NCBI GenBank assembly: GCA_964247055.1
Contig: OZ176057.1
Coordinates: 2,852,001 to 2,916,000, forward strand
Length of the DNA stretch: 64,000 nt
Reading direction: 5' to 3'
From: Paragordius varius
Taxonomy: Eukaryota; Nematomorpha
Part shown: piece after piece, positions 33,901-38,802 of the stretch
Position numbering within the stretch: the first letter of the stretch is position 1
How the letters are laid out: every line of letters starts with the position of its first letter
Made by a program: the position numbers and the translations under genes
The notes under the pieces: generated by a model
Database searches by the model: none
What the model saw: only the letters and a program-made list of their open reading frames with translations
Told to the model about the DNA's origin: nothing

Positions 33901-35730
33901 AACTTTTTATTTTCATGATTACGCCCTCTTTCTATCATAATTATTCTAAAAAATGGTTTTATTTAAAAGCCTACAACGAATGCCCTTTTAAAATATCCCG
34001 AAAGAGTAATTAAAACTCTATAAAATGTTGCTATCTTTCATATCGCTATTTACAGTCATGTAGACTTTATTTTATCAAAAATTTACTTTTTTTTCGATAA
34101 ATGGGTATTAATATTTGGTAATGAATATGAAAACAAAATGGTATTACCATATCATATTCTTTAAAATAGTAAAAGAAGTGTGGGGGAAGGGCGTCGGAAA
34201 TCTTTGGTAAAAAATGATACACTAACTACCAACCCTTCACTTAAAATTATTGTAAAGGGTTAGGAAAATCGTAATTTTTATCTCAATTATAATTTTTTTT
34301 GTTTTGATATGGGAACGATTTATAAGATGCTATATTAAATAATCATAAAATTAAATTCTTTAAAAAATATATCAAAACCATTGTAATTTCCACTTATATA
34401 ACAATAATAAACAGAATTATATAAAATAATTTATTCAAAAATACTTATTACTTATTTTAAGCTACGAAAGGTAAAAATTTAATCAACGTGACATGTGTGC
34501 AATGGTAAAATTGTAAAAATAATACAAATAAATCGCTTTATCTATTTCTATCAATGTAAGATGTAATTTAAATAAAAAATTAGCTTTAATTTTGCCCTTA
34601 ACATTAAGTAAAGACGACATTTTGCAAATATTTTGTAAAATAAAAATGGCGTCGAAGTTGTTTGACCTGTAACTTGTTTTTCAAAACAAAATTTTATTTA
34701 GATATTTTGGCATATTTATATAACTTTTATTAGGAAAGAAGCATAAATTTAAATTGGGACCGTTTCTTTCACTATTTTATTAATATTAACTCAAATTTAG
34801 TCTGGGGTATATTTGGATACCCCAATTTGAATCTAGGTGTTAAATAAAAAATTTATCAAAAAAAATTAATAAATAAAATTTTGTTATAAATAAAATATTA
34901 CCATTCCCATTTAACAACATTTTAAGATTTTCATTTTTTACCAAAGATTTCCGACGCCCTTCACCCCACACTTCTTTTACTTTTTTAAAGAATATGATAT
35001 GGTAATACCATATATCTTGTTTTTATATTCTTTACCAAATATTAATACTCATTTAACGAAAAAAAGTAATTTTTTGATAAAATAAAGTCTACATAATATA
35101 GATGTTGGTTACTTCTGTGTGCAGATGGCAATGAAGAAAGATAACACAATTTTTTTTTATTAAAACACTTATTAATTGCTTTGATGGCATTCAAAACCTC
35201 CATTTTTTTTGATAAAATTACCATCGCATTTTTAATTCTTTGAACAAGGCTTAAAGACTATCCCTGAAGTTTTAGTATTCTTGATCTATAATATTATAGA
35301 AATAAATATGCATTTATATCTATTCATTTTATATCTATTAGTTAAGGTATAGTAATTTTAAGAATAATAATAAAACCAAAACAAAAGCTTTTTCAAAATA
35401 TTTTTAAATTTTAAATGTAACCCTATAAATTATATTAAAATACATTTTTATGAGATTTAACTATATAGCAAAACTTTTAATTCTATAAATAAAAAGGTAT
35501 AATATAAAATTAGGCCAAATATTTCGATGAACTTAAATAAAAAAATTTTTAGTTAGACCATTTTTTTTTCAGATATAGTATTTATGTAATAAAACAAAAT
35601 TAAAATTAAAAATGGCACTTGAAGGAGTTAAAATTTGTCTTGAGTTATTATACTATATTTGTATATATATTCATATCTTTTGTCCATTTATATTTCTTAT
35701 GTTTTCTTATAGTTATCCGAATGTTGATAG
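3949..35730 (+). CDS. micro-exon gene A (5' and 3' ends not located), probable secreted modular peptide
   Basis: Gene-level entry for a string of small exons listed separately below, all on the plus strand. Nearly all have an AG acceptor, a GT donor, length divisible by three and phase 1 at both ends, mostly with G as the last exon base, so the joins make Gly, Asp, Glu, Ala or Val. In order they encode an acidic/Gly exon, Cys and Pro-rich exons, a Pro-rich exon present three times, two more Cys-pair exons, an acidic exon, then Leu-rich, Gly/Ser-rich and short hydrophobic exons. Introns run from under 100 nt to over 5 kb and are full of transposons. Two exons match gene B at nucleotide level. 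No signal peptide was found; the first exon may lie left of the window. Function unknown; secretion is inferred from gene B. It could also be two adjoining genes. Confidence 0.6.
4172..4226. repeat. (TA)n microsatellite
   Basis: A tract of about 27 TA dinucleotides, with a second shorter tract at about 4,299-4,330. They lie in the 0.9-kb intron between the first two gene A exons. The apparent open frames here (runs of Ile-Tyr) are artefacts of the repeat. Confidence 0.95.
4850..4897 (+). CDS. gene A micro-exon, 48 nt, Cys pair then Pro-rich
   Basis: Strong acceptor (attatatttttag) and donor G|gttatta. In phase 1 it reads GCWPVCVPAQPPTVKPG: a C-x3-C pair followed by a Pro-rich tail. The tail PAQPPTVKPG resembles the triplicated exon at 10,102 (PAQPMPPPQPPG). 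The Cys pair plus Pro-rich arrangement recurs in gene B at 57,464 and 59,531. The exon is strikingly GC-rich against its introns. Confidence 0.7.
4898..7191. other. intron-like AT-rich stretch of gene A
   Basis: No further exon was accepted. A GC-rich fragment at about 5,652-5,677, ending in a cacccctg motif, looks like the orphan right end of a hAT-type MITE; its other end was not found. Confidence 0.45.
7192..7448. mobile_element. palindromic MITE, arms about 74 bp
   Basis: Two inverted arms, 7,192-7,265 and 7,374-7,448, share nearly the same sequence (from tatatggaataattcag inward) around a spacer of about 105 bp. The second tandem unit keeps only the right arm, at about 11,232-11,306, because the duplication breakpoint lies in the spacer. 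Confidence 0.75.
7734..7760 (+). CDS. gene A micro-exon, 27 nt, three Cys (DECEQCVCPG)
   Basis: Acceptor agtccttatag and donor G|gtaaatt. In phase 1 it reads DECEQCVCPG, giving C-x2-C-x-C. It lies in tandem unit 1. The matching place in unit 2 (about 11,582-11,607) keeps the donor and the Cys codons, but the acceptor has shifted and gives 26 nt, so that copy would break the frame and is probably dead. Confidence 0.55.
8385..8835 (-). mobile_element. non-LTR retrotransposon (LINE) reverse transcriptase fragment
   Basis: On the minus strand, broken frames read FIDDTAF (the catalytic F/YxDD box of reverse transcriptase), then YGLKIN followed by a Lys/Thr-rich stretch, then NENPIE and a YLASIINND segment. 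This order is typical of the palm and thumb region of LINE reverse transcriptases. Several frames are needed and no ends were found, so it is an old fragment. It is duplicated in unit 2. Confidence 0.7.
8880..9080. repeat. interspersed MITE family ending in ctacccc (copy 1)
   Basis: This stretch (ggcgacaaaaaag ... aaactaccccaaaag) recurs at 12,740-12,945, 30,460-30,660 and 57,030-57,190. The copy at about 30,193-30,645 shows both ends as inverted ggggtagttttata motifs, which supports a non-autonomous DNA transposon. Confidence 0.6.
9435..9679. mobile_element. hAT-type MITE, 245 bp
   Basis: Begins caggggtg and ends cacccctg, flanked by 8-bp duplications gtctaagg and gtctaaag (7 of 8 match). 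The CAG/CTG ends and 8-bp target duplication are typical of hAT elements. It has no coding capacity. The copy in tandem unit 2 is at about 13,290-13,536. Confidence 0.85.
10102..10131 (+). CDS. gene A Pro-rich micro-exon, copy 1 (30 nt)
   Basis: Acceptor ttctttta...gttaccag and donor G|gtttttat. In phase 1 it reads AQPMPPPQPPG. It is identical in all three tandem copies (also 13,965 and 15,916) although the introns around them differ, which suggests constraint or recent copying. It resembles the tail of the 4,850 exon. Confidence 0.65.
10225..10247 (+). CDS. gene A micro-exon, diverged copy 1 of EYTDSVG
   Basis: Acceptor tttaattatttctag and donor G|gtgtacg. This copy is 23 nt, five longer than the 18-nt copies at 14,089 and 16,039, so using this acceptor would break the frame. 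A second acceptor (atacag) at 10,237-10,238 would give a 9-nt, in-phase exon (DSVG). It is either spliced there or not used. Confidence 0.3.
10646..11006. mobile_element. TA-flanked MITE with internal 21-bp repeats (copy 1)
   Basis: Terminal inverted repeats start ccatttacagttcaaattc and are flanked by TA, which fits Tc1/mariner-type insertion. The left arm holds about five tandem 21-bp units (ttcaaattcacccttgaacaa), 10,653-10,752. The right arm holds diverged inverted units. Other copies are 14,513-14,841, a truncated one at about 16,448-16,686, and 37,993-38,255. The copies differ in unit number. Confidence 0.8.
12240..12690 (-). mobile_element. LINE reverse transcriptase fragment, tandem copy 2
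   Basis: Duplicate of the fragment at 8,385-8,835. The longest open stretch, 12,458-12,646, reads YGLKINLKTKT and NENPIETVY. The surrounding frames are broken. Confidence 0.7.
13290..13536. mobile_element. hAT-type MITE, tandem copy 2
   Basis: Same element as at 9,435, with caggggtg and cacccctg ends, carried along in tandem unit 2. Confidence 0.85.
13965..13994 (+). CDS. gene A Pro-rich micro-exon, copy 2 (30 nt)
   Basis: Identical in sequence and splice sites to the exon at 10,102; reads AQPMPPPQPPG in phase 1. Followed 94 nt later by the 18-nt exon at 14,089. Confidence 0.65.
14089..14106 (+). CDS. gene A micro-exon, 18 nt (EYTDSVG), copy 2
   Basis: Acceptor ttttttttaattatttctag has a strong pyrimidine tract; donor G|gtgtatg. 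Both ends are in phase 1, reading EYTDSVG with the flanking G bases. Same structure at 16,039. Confidence 0.5.
14513..14841. mobile_element. TA-flanked MITE with 21-bp repeats (copy 2)
   Basis: Tandem-unit-2 counterpart of 10,646-11,006. The left arm has fewer 21-bp units (about three) and the right arm about four, so unit number has changed since the duplication. Confidence 0.8.
15644..15664. repeat. interstitial telomere-like tract (TTAGGG)n
   Basis: Three perfect TTAGGG units sit inside a MITE. The parallel copy at 17,423 has ordinary MITE sequence there (cttaaattcaagtgggta), so the tract replaced part of the element. TTAGGG is the common animal telomere repeat; most insects use TTAGG. 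Three units is short, so coincidence is not excluded. Confidence 0.55.
15916..15945 (+). CDS. gene A Pro-rich micro-exon, copy 3 (30 nt)
   Basis: Third identical copy of the AQPMPPPQPPG exon with the same acceptor and donor, in the partial third tandem copy. Confidence 0.65.
16039..16056 (+). CDS. gene A micro-exon, 18 nt (EYTDSVG), copy 3
   Basis: Same 18 nt, acceptor and donor as at 14,089, phase 1 at both ends. Its G end joined to the 18,456 exon would make a Val codon. Confidence 0.5.
17423..17976. mobile_element. TTAA-type MITE (copy 1)
   Basis: Family with ends of the form cactt-gattcaaattgggg and a conserved middle (actacttcgacgc, catgtcacgttgacgaa, taccccaatttgaatcgaagg). Full copies lie at 47,086-47,633, 52,287-52,873 and 59,872-60,403, with a partial reversed copy ending near 34,843. 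Several are flanked by TTAA, the piggyBac target. No transposase is present. Confidence 0.75.
17985..18465. mobile_element. right half of a long-inverted-repeat MITE
   Basis: Matches one arm of the hairpin element at 29,021-30,129 (ttttaaactgagattt ... ggctatctcatga ... ttaaccctcttttttg ... cacag). It is interrupted by the 126-bp hAT MITE at 18,096. Its outer end lies at or just inside the gene A exon at 18,456, so the acceptor of that exon appears to come from the MITE. Confidence 0.6.
18096..18221. mobile_element. short hAT-type MITE, 126 bp
   Basis: Inverted ends agggcttgcaaccgg and aaaccggtttcaagccct, with several ggaaccgg motifs inside. Flanks aaaatatt and taaatatc resemble a diverged 8-bp duplication. 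It is nested in the MITE at 17,985. A related ggttcc-rich stretch lies at about 45,170-45,350. Confidence 0.7.
18456..18488 (+). CDS. gene A micro-exon, 33 nt, Cys pair (VVVCYHPGQCS)
   Basis: Acceptor ctcttttttgccacag and donor A|gtataat. Phase 1 at both ends, reading VVVCYHPGQCS (C-x5-C). It aligns with the gene B exon at 57,464, both as protein (VCYHPGQCS against VCYYPQCS) and as DNA (gtatgttaccatcctggacaatg against gtatgctattacccacaatg, cut here to the shared core). The acceptor seems to come from the end of the neighbouring MITE. The exon ends in A rather than G. Confidence 0.6.
18558..18581 (+). CDS. gene A micro-exon, 24 nt, Cys pair (VPCNPPC)
   Basis: Acceptor atattgttattag and donor T|gtaattt. 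Phase 1 at both ends, reading (D/N)VPCNPPC, a C-x3-C pair. It aligns with the gene B exon at 63,447 (SCDQHC) and shares its unusual T|gtaat donor and downstream tttaat. Only 69 nt separate it from the 18,456 exon. A hAT MITE begins 26 nt downstream at 18,607. Confidence 0.55.
18607..18920. mobile_element. hAT-type MITE
   Basis: Left end cagaggtgcccac and right end gttgggcacccc are inverted, with internal gcggtccgcattc typical of this hAT group. It lies in the intron just after the 18,558 exon. A (TA)n tract follows at 18,936-18,969. Confidence 0.7.
19530..20040 (+). pseudogene. hAT transposase remnant, BED-finger GTF2IRD2/ZBED-like type
   Basis: Read across plus-strand frames, the sequence shows a BED-finger-like CLICDATTTKR, then VSADMVQKF, then AIDESHDIT, VFIQGMD and KRGEDVYATI. 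This order matches the N-terminal half of hAT transposases domesticated as GTF2IRD2/FAM200-type proteins, including the catalytic D of DES. Frames are broken by stops and shifts, and it is cut at about 20,032 by another hAT element. Confidence 0.7.
20032..21300 (-). pseudogene. hAT transposase remnant, TTF-finger/DUF4371 type, with its left terminus
   Basis: On the minus strand an open stretch at 20,774-21,034 contains KNEFIHLLASRV followed by LINNINKSIYYGL. In the next frame come STPDIAHLEQISQVAR, KESFLVFFQLF, NCRSPIYENAAVMTGHISDV and QRILGKIKEQ. These are the ordered motifs of TTF-type zinc-finger (DUF4371, ZMYM1/6-like) hAT transposases. The terminus at about 20,032 (cgtacgagcatttgccgg) matches the end of the element at 45,982 and is inserted into the other hAT remnant. 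The right end was not found. Heavily broken. Confidence 0.75.
21399..21421. repeat. (TTA)n microsatellite
   Basis: About seven TTA units between aagg and ggggtacc. Confidence 0.85.
21430..23206. other. AT-rich stretch with one orphan hAT end
   Basis: No gene was accepted. The GC-rich fragment at about 22,155-22,193 (gcggcccgcc ... gccctg) is an orphan hAT-like end. An acceptor at 22,579-22,580 is followed by 37 open codons in phase 1 with a possible phase-1 donor at 22,692. It is unsupported by similarity. Confidence 0.4.
23207..23251 (+). CDS. gene A micro-exon, 45 nt, acidic then Phe-rich
   Basis: Strong acceptor (attatttttttatag) and donor G|gtaattt. In phase 1 it reads DDEDVIFKFFRQFLG after the joining codon. 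The end RQFLG|gtaattt resembles the 15-nt exon at 31,355 (ARFLG|gtaattt), so those exon ends may be related. A short (TA)n tract follows the donor at 23,259-23,278. Confidence 0.6.
23279..24389. other. AT-rich intron-like stretch
   Basis: No exon accepted. A repeat at about 24,270-24,385 (ttgagtgtaataa ... tatttcgcaacccaaaa) recurs at 38,410-38,515, so the LINE that follows is inserted in or beside that repeat. Confidence 0.5.
24390..27659 (+). mobile_element. LINE non-LTR retrotransposon, broken, probably RTE-like
   Basis: A non-coding 5' part (ccttcccgtggtgttggctg) is followed by an apurinic endonuclease domain (CIQEAR, GGDFNCHI; 24,700-25,400), reverse transcriptase (FRPNSSTIDPLFILRRLQ, FVDLERAFD, GLHQGSVLSPLL; about 26,200-27,240) and a C-terminal GRP-type segment (RLYGHTQRRD, RRKGRP; 27,414-27,641). 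A Cys/His finger (C-x2-C-x10-C-x2-C-x4-H) sits after the palm. The tail is a short (ATCC)n tract. It is dead: the conserved endonuclease TWN reads T-stop-N at about 24,745, several frameshifts split the ORF (near 25,300, 25,820 and 27,240), and the catalytic FADD box is FAND. The finger-bearing architecture suggests an RTE-related clade; that assignment is tentative. Confidence 0.85.
27660..28579. mobile_element. copies of a TA-flanked MITE (cagtaaaaattgaaatta family)
   Basis: Two right-end halves lie at 27,662-27,725 and 27,745-27,830, then a two-ended copy at about 28,171-28,455. Ends read cagtaaaaattgaaat ... acggacaaaacgtaaaa, then aaaagacaacc inward. Other copies: 38,330-38,430 (one half), 61,458-61,731, and split halves around the gypsy element at 47,995 and 52,125. 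TA flanks suggest Tc1/mariner mobilisation. Confidence 0.65.
28580..28618 (+). CDS. gene A micro-exon, 39 nt, Leu-rich (LLLLSRSHSGIGG)
   Basis: Acceptor tttattttatatataacag and donor G|gtatata, phase 1 at both ends. Reads (E)LLLLSRSHSGIGG. It opens the Gly/Ser-rich part of gene A. Confidence 0.5.
29021..30129. mobile_element. long-inverted-repeat MITE, about 1.1 kb
   Basis: Inverted similarity runs from the outer ends (tacactgtgtcc and cacacagtgtta) inward through gaggacctagattttgag/aaaacaagatc, atattgttagg/cctagcaatat and aatctcagatcaaaagagg/cttttagctgagattt. The arms are hundreds of bp long. A half copy lies at 17,985-18,465, and inner pieces near 15,100-15,540 and 16,900-17,330. No coding sequence. 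Confidence 0.65.
30193..30645. mobile_element. MITE with ggggtagttttata ends
   Basis: Left end tctggggtagttttatat and right end tatataaaactacccca are inverted. Inside it matches the stretches at 8,880, 12,740 and 56,730-57,190. Confidence 0.65.
31062..31127 (+). CDS. gene A micro-exon, 66 nt, Gly/Ser-rich
   Basis: Acceptor ataattattag and donor G|gtatgtg, a strong donor. Phase 1 at both ends. Its 22 residues include NPFNGMLGGGSGSSNSN and end LDFG. Much more GC-rich than its introns. The exon at 33,652 has the same plan (GL..., GGSSSS, N/D, DLNG), so the two look like a duplicated exon. The minus-strand open frame over this place is a shadow. Confidence 0.65.
31355..31369 (+). CDS. gene A micro-exon, 15 nt (ARFLG)
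   Basis: Excellent acceptor (ttttttttgttatcttgtag) and donor G|gtaattt, phase 1 at both ends. Reads (V)ARFLG. It resembles the end of the 23,207 exon. Confidence 0.5.
31473..31710. mobile_element. hAT-type MITE
   Basis: Left end caggggttcccaa with gggtcgcggga just inside; right end ggcgggccgcg ... cttctgctg. Ends are hAT-like, but the flanking 8-bp duplications do not match clearly, so limits are approximate. Confidence 0.55.
32573..32737. mobile_element. short hAT-type MITE, 165 bp
   Basis: Starts cagggatgtccaaaac and ends tgggacacctctg. Flanks ctataaaa and ctttaaaa form an 8-bp duplication with one mismatch. Confidence 0.75.
32740..33651. other. AT-rich intron-like stretch
   Basis: No exon, transposon end or RNA gene recognised. 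Confidence 0.5.
33652..33711 (+). CDS. gene A micro-exon, 60 nt, Gly/Ser-rich duplicate
   Basis: Acceptor tttaattatag and donor G|gtatata, phase 1 at both ends. Reads GLMRSFGVGGSSSSF then NHDLNG. It parallels the exon at 31,062, consistent with exon duplication. Confidence 0.65.
34053..35094. mobile_element. MITE derived from the 38.8-kb IS630/Tc1 element, with a nested TTAA MITE
   Basis: The left end cagtcatgtagactttatt and an inverted right end share about 170 bp of terminal repeat (gaagtgtgggggaagg, cggaaatctttggtaaaaa) with the coding element at 38,803-42,269. Its middle holds a partial, reversed copy of the TTAA-type MITE (about 34,480-34,843). Confidence 0.75.
35713..35730 (+). CDS. 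possible gene A micro-exon, 18 nt (IRMLIG)
   Basis: Very good acceptor (ttatgttttcttatag) and donor G|gtaattt, phase 1 at both ends. Reads (V)IRMLIG. It is short and low in complexity, so chance is possible. Last exon assigned to gene A; the stop exon after it is not fixed. Confidence 0.4.
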
Positions 35731-36738
35731 GTAATTTTTTTTATACATTTTCTATATATTTTATTTAATCGTTGCTCTACATAAGGCTGTATGATTTTGT
35801 AAATTATTTTTGAAATCGTATCAAATATCATATTACAGTATGAAGTATACATTATTAGAAAGTCATTTATTATTGCCAAATAGCATATACAACAAAGGGC
35901 AGTATTATTGACTAACTTAAAAATGAAAAAATTAACTATAGCCAATAATATTGCTCTTTGTTTTTTATATTATTTGGCAATTAATAACTTTCTACCAATT
36001 TATACCAAATCATACTTTATATCTTGTCGAGTATGTTGCCCACATGTTTTACGAGTTCTATGTTTCATTTTAATTTCATCCTTCTTAGGAGTACCCATCA
36101 TATAAGTTTTTTTTTCTTAACACAAAGTTCAATATTTAGTATTTATGCAATAATATCTGTTAAATCAAACCACGAATTTTTTTCTGTATGCCTAGTTCCG
36201 ATTCATATATATACATTAAAGATTAACGAGTTTATGTCCCACCTTTATTGATATATCTTGGTTACAGAAATTCCTGGCTCATAGATAAAAATACCTTGTT
36301 TAGATTACGTTTTCCTTTTAATCGTTACCTAACATGGGCTCATTACTAATTTGGCAATTTGTTAATTCGTCTTCATTACTATAAAATAATTCCAATTTTA
36401 CATAATTCTTACAAACATTATTATTTGAAAATTTATTTTATTTGGGATTGTGTGATTGCGAATCTCGTCTCTCTCTCTCTCTCTATTTGTTATGTCTAAT
36501 TCCTCCTAAATATCCGAGTTCACAAAAAATCTAATTTTCTTTTTATAACTCAATGATCATTTCTAAAATAATTGCAAAGTTTAAAGCACACATTTATTTA
36601 ACATGCTTCTTATATTTTTATAAATATAATCAAAATTTTTCTGATCTCTTTTTACATAATACGGACCAGCATCCTAAATTTTGGTTCAACTGCTCTCTAA
36701 ATGTAAAATTCATAGGCTTTAATACTGGTACTATACGA
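35731..36738. other. intergenic or 3' region with a palindrome
   Basis: Inverted arms at about 35,853-35,911 and 35,941-35,996 form an imperfect palindrome. Three good acceptors followed by quick stops lie at or near here (35,125, 36,089, 36,268, reading DGNEER, GVPII and EIPGS). Any could be the last exon of gene A. A (CT)n tract lies at 36,473-36,484. Confidence 0.4.
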
Positions 36739-36864
36739 ATGAATGTTCGTAACTGTGTTTTAATTCTTGTATTACTTCATTCCCTAACTTTCATAAAAGC
36801 AGAATATGTGGTAAACTTTATTTTATATTATAAAACACTAACTATTAATGACAAAATATATTAA
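36739..36864 (+). CDS. possible signal-peptide exon or short secreted ORF
   Basis: From ATG at 36,739 the frame reads MNVRNCVLILVLLHS then LTFIKA and EY. That is a basic start, a hydrophobic core and a cleavage site after KA, a convincing signal peptide. The ORF ends at 36,864 after 41 codons. GT donors after TAT and GTG near 36,808-36,813 would give phase 0, unlike the phase-1 micro-exon genes. Either a tiny secreted peptide, or exon 1 of another gene whose later exons I could not identify. Confidence 0.35.
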   Translation: MNVRNCVLILVLLHSLTFIKAEYVVNFILYYKTLTINDKIY

Positions 36865-37648
36865 TTTATCCTAAACAGTGATAATTAAACGTCTTTTTCT
36901 ATGCTTTATAAGTTAAAAGCTAACTAACCTTATTTTGTGCAATTAATTGTTAAATAATAAATATGACTGTAACGAAAGGCTCCCACCATATATCATTCTA
37001 ATCATCTCAATTATAGAAATGTGTTAATGATCATTATTTTCTTGAAATTCTTTATGGACTCGGTCAAATTCTAACAAAACTGATTTCTATATCCTTGCCA
37101 AATTTCAATGTGTGGCATATCATTGGGGAACCTACAAACCGTTGTGATAACTTTTCCTAATTATATAATTTCTAACAAAAAAATTGACGCCTTATTTCAT
37201 TCATTGATTAGTTCTAATCAATCTTTCTAATGTTGTCCCATTTATACTATCTTATAAGGGTCAAGCATTAGTCTTGCATCTTATAGTTTTTATACAATAA
37301 GTAATTTTAAATTGTGTTCGAAAAATTTCCTTAATCAAATAATAAGTAATGATGATGTATATATTTGCAAAATATACTAAGTTCAAAAAATTTAAGGGCC
37401 GTAACTTTTTTAAATCGGATGGGCTTTATTAGGCATATTAATATCCAAATAATATTGGTTAGATAACATCAATTTTATGATATTTATTTAAAAATATTGT
37501 TAATATAAATTTGACCTCAAATACGAATCTTTAAAAGTGGTTCCGAATGTTTATGATTATATTTATTTATATTTTTTCTGTATCTCAATCAAAACTTTAG
37601 GTTTAGTGGGTATGTTTTATTATAAACATAATTATGTACAAATAATTT

Positions 37649-37718
<70 letters not shown>

Positions 37719-37992
37719 TTTACTTTTTTAGCCAAGAGAAAATAATACATCAATACAAATAAAACTTTTTCTGACAAAAGGATGTCATCATATATTATAT
37801 TCATTTTAAAAATTTTAAAAACTGGCCTCTATGGCTCAGGTCAAAAATAATATTTTAATAATTTCTTATATCGAATTTGAATGATGTTTCTTATATCCAA
37901 TGTTTTAATACAAATAATAATAAATGTATGCTTCATTTATATAATTTTAAAAATAAATTAATAAATATATACTGGATAATGATCAATAAATA
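36865..37992. other. unassigned stretch with a (TA)n tract
   Basis: The part at 37,020-37,270 is less AT-rich than its surroundings but has no recognisable product. A (TA)n microsatellite lies at about 37,652-37,713; open frames across it on both strands are repeat artefacts. Confidence 0.45.
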
Positions 37993-38255
37993 CCATTTAC
38001 AGTTCAAATTCACCCTAAAAATAAATTTTCTTTTTCGAATTAATATAACTCATTTTAATATGAATATCATTATGGCAATGTTTATTATTTTTTCAGTATT
38101 ATTTTAATTTTAAACAAAACTTTATTTTTAAAAATATATAAAAATATAGGTAATTTTTAATCTTAAAAAACATATAATTTATTTGAATTGTTCGAGGATG
38201 TTGAATTGTTCAAGGGTGAATATGAATTTTAAGAGTGAGTTTGAATTGTAAATGG
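37993..38255. mobile_element. TA-flanked MITE, 21-bp-repeat family (copy 4)
   Basis: Ends ccatttacagttcaaattc and an inverted gtaaatgg, flanked by TA. Only one unit remains in the left arm. Outside the tandem block, so this is an independent insertion of the family seen at 10,646. Confidence 0.8.
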
Positions 38256-38802
38256 TATAATACGTGAATTCAAATTTCGAGTATTATGTTCCCTTCATGC
38301 GTTGAGTTAATACAATATGATTAGAGATTTTACAGTAAAAATTAAAATTATAGGGACAAAAACCTAAAAATAAAAATACAAATATTTTTTTAAAAGACAA
38401 CCCTAATTATTCAAACCTTAATTATTCCTACATAAACTATTTGATTACATTTTTAAATGATTGAGTGTAATAATTTATATATCTAATCCCTATTTAGCAA
38501 CCCAAAACAATAGGAGAAGTTTTTGTTAGATTCTTAAAGCGTTTTTATACCGTTTATGCTTAAAAATGCATGAGAAGTACGCTTCAACAAAATTTTGAAG
38601 TAGTATGCATTTTTGAAAATTTTATTTGATGCCATAACTAACTTCATATTAAAAATTTTTATCCTGAAATCTCATCATTTTTGTGTTTATCTTAAAAAAG
38701 CCTCCCATTTTAGAATGGGGCAAATAATCTAGACCTTGTAGCAGGCCACTAAAATTAAAAAAAATATAATAACGTTGTTATGCTATTTACACATAGTATT
38801 TA

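Noticed and set aside
35125-36284. Three possible last exons for gene A (35,125 DGNEER, 36,089 GVPII, 36,268 EIPGS)
   Set aside because: All have good acceptors and quick stops, which is not informative here; I could not choose one.
37537-37804. Open frames on both strands with long Ile-Tyr runs (similar at 4,101-4,301)
   Set aside because: Artefacts of (TA)n microsatellites.
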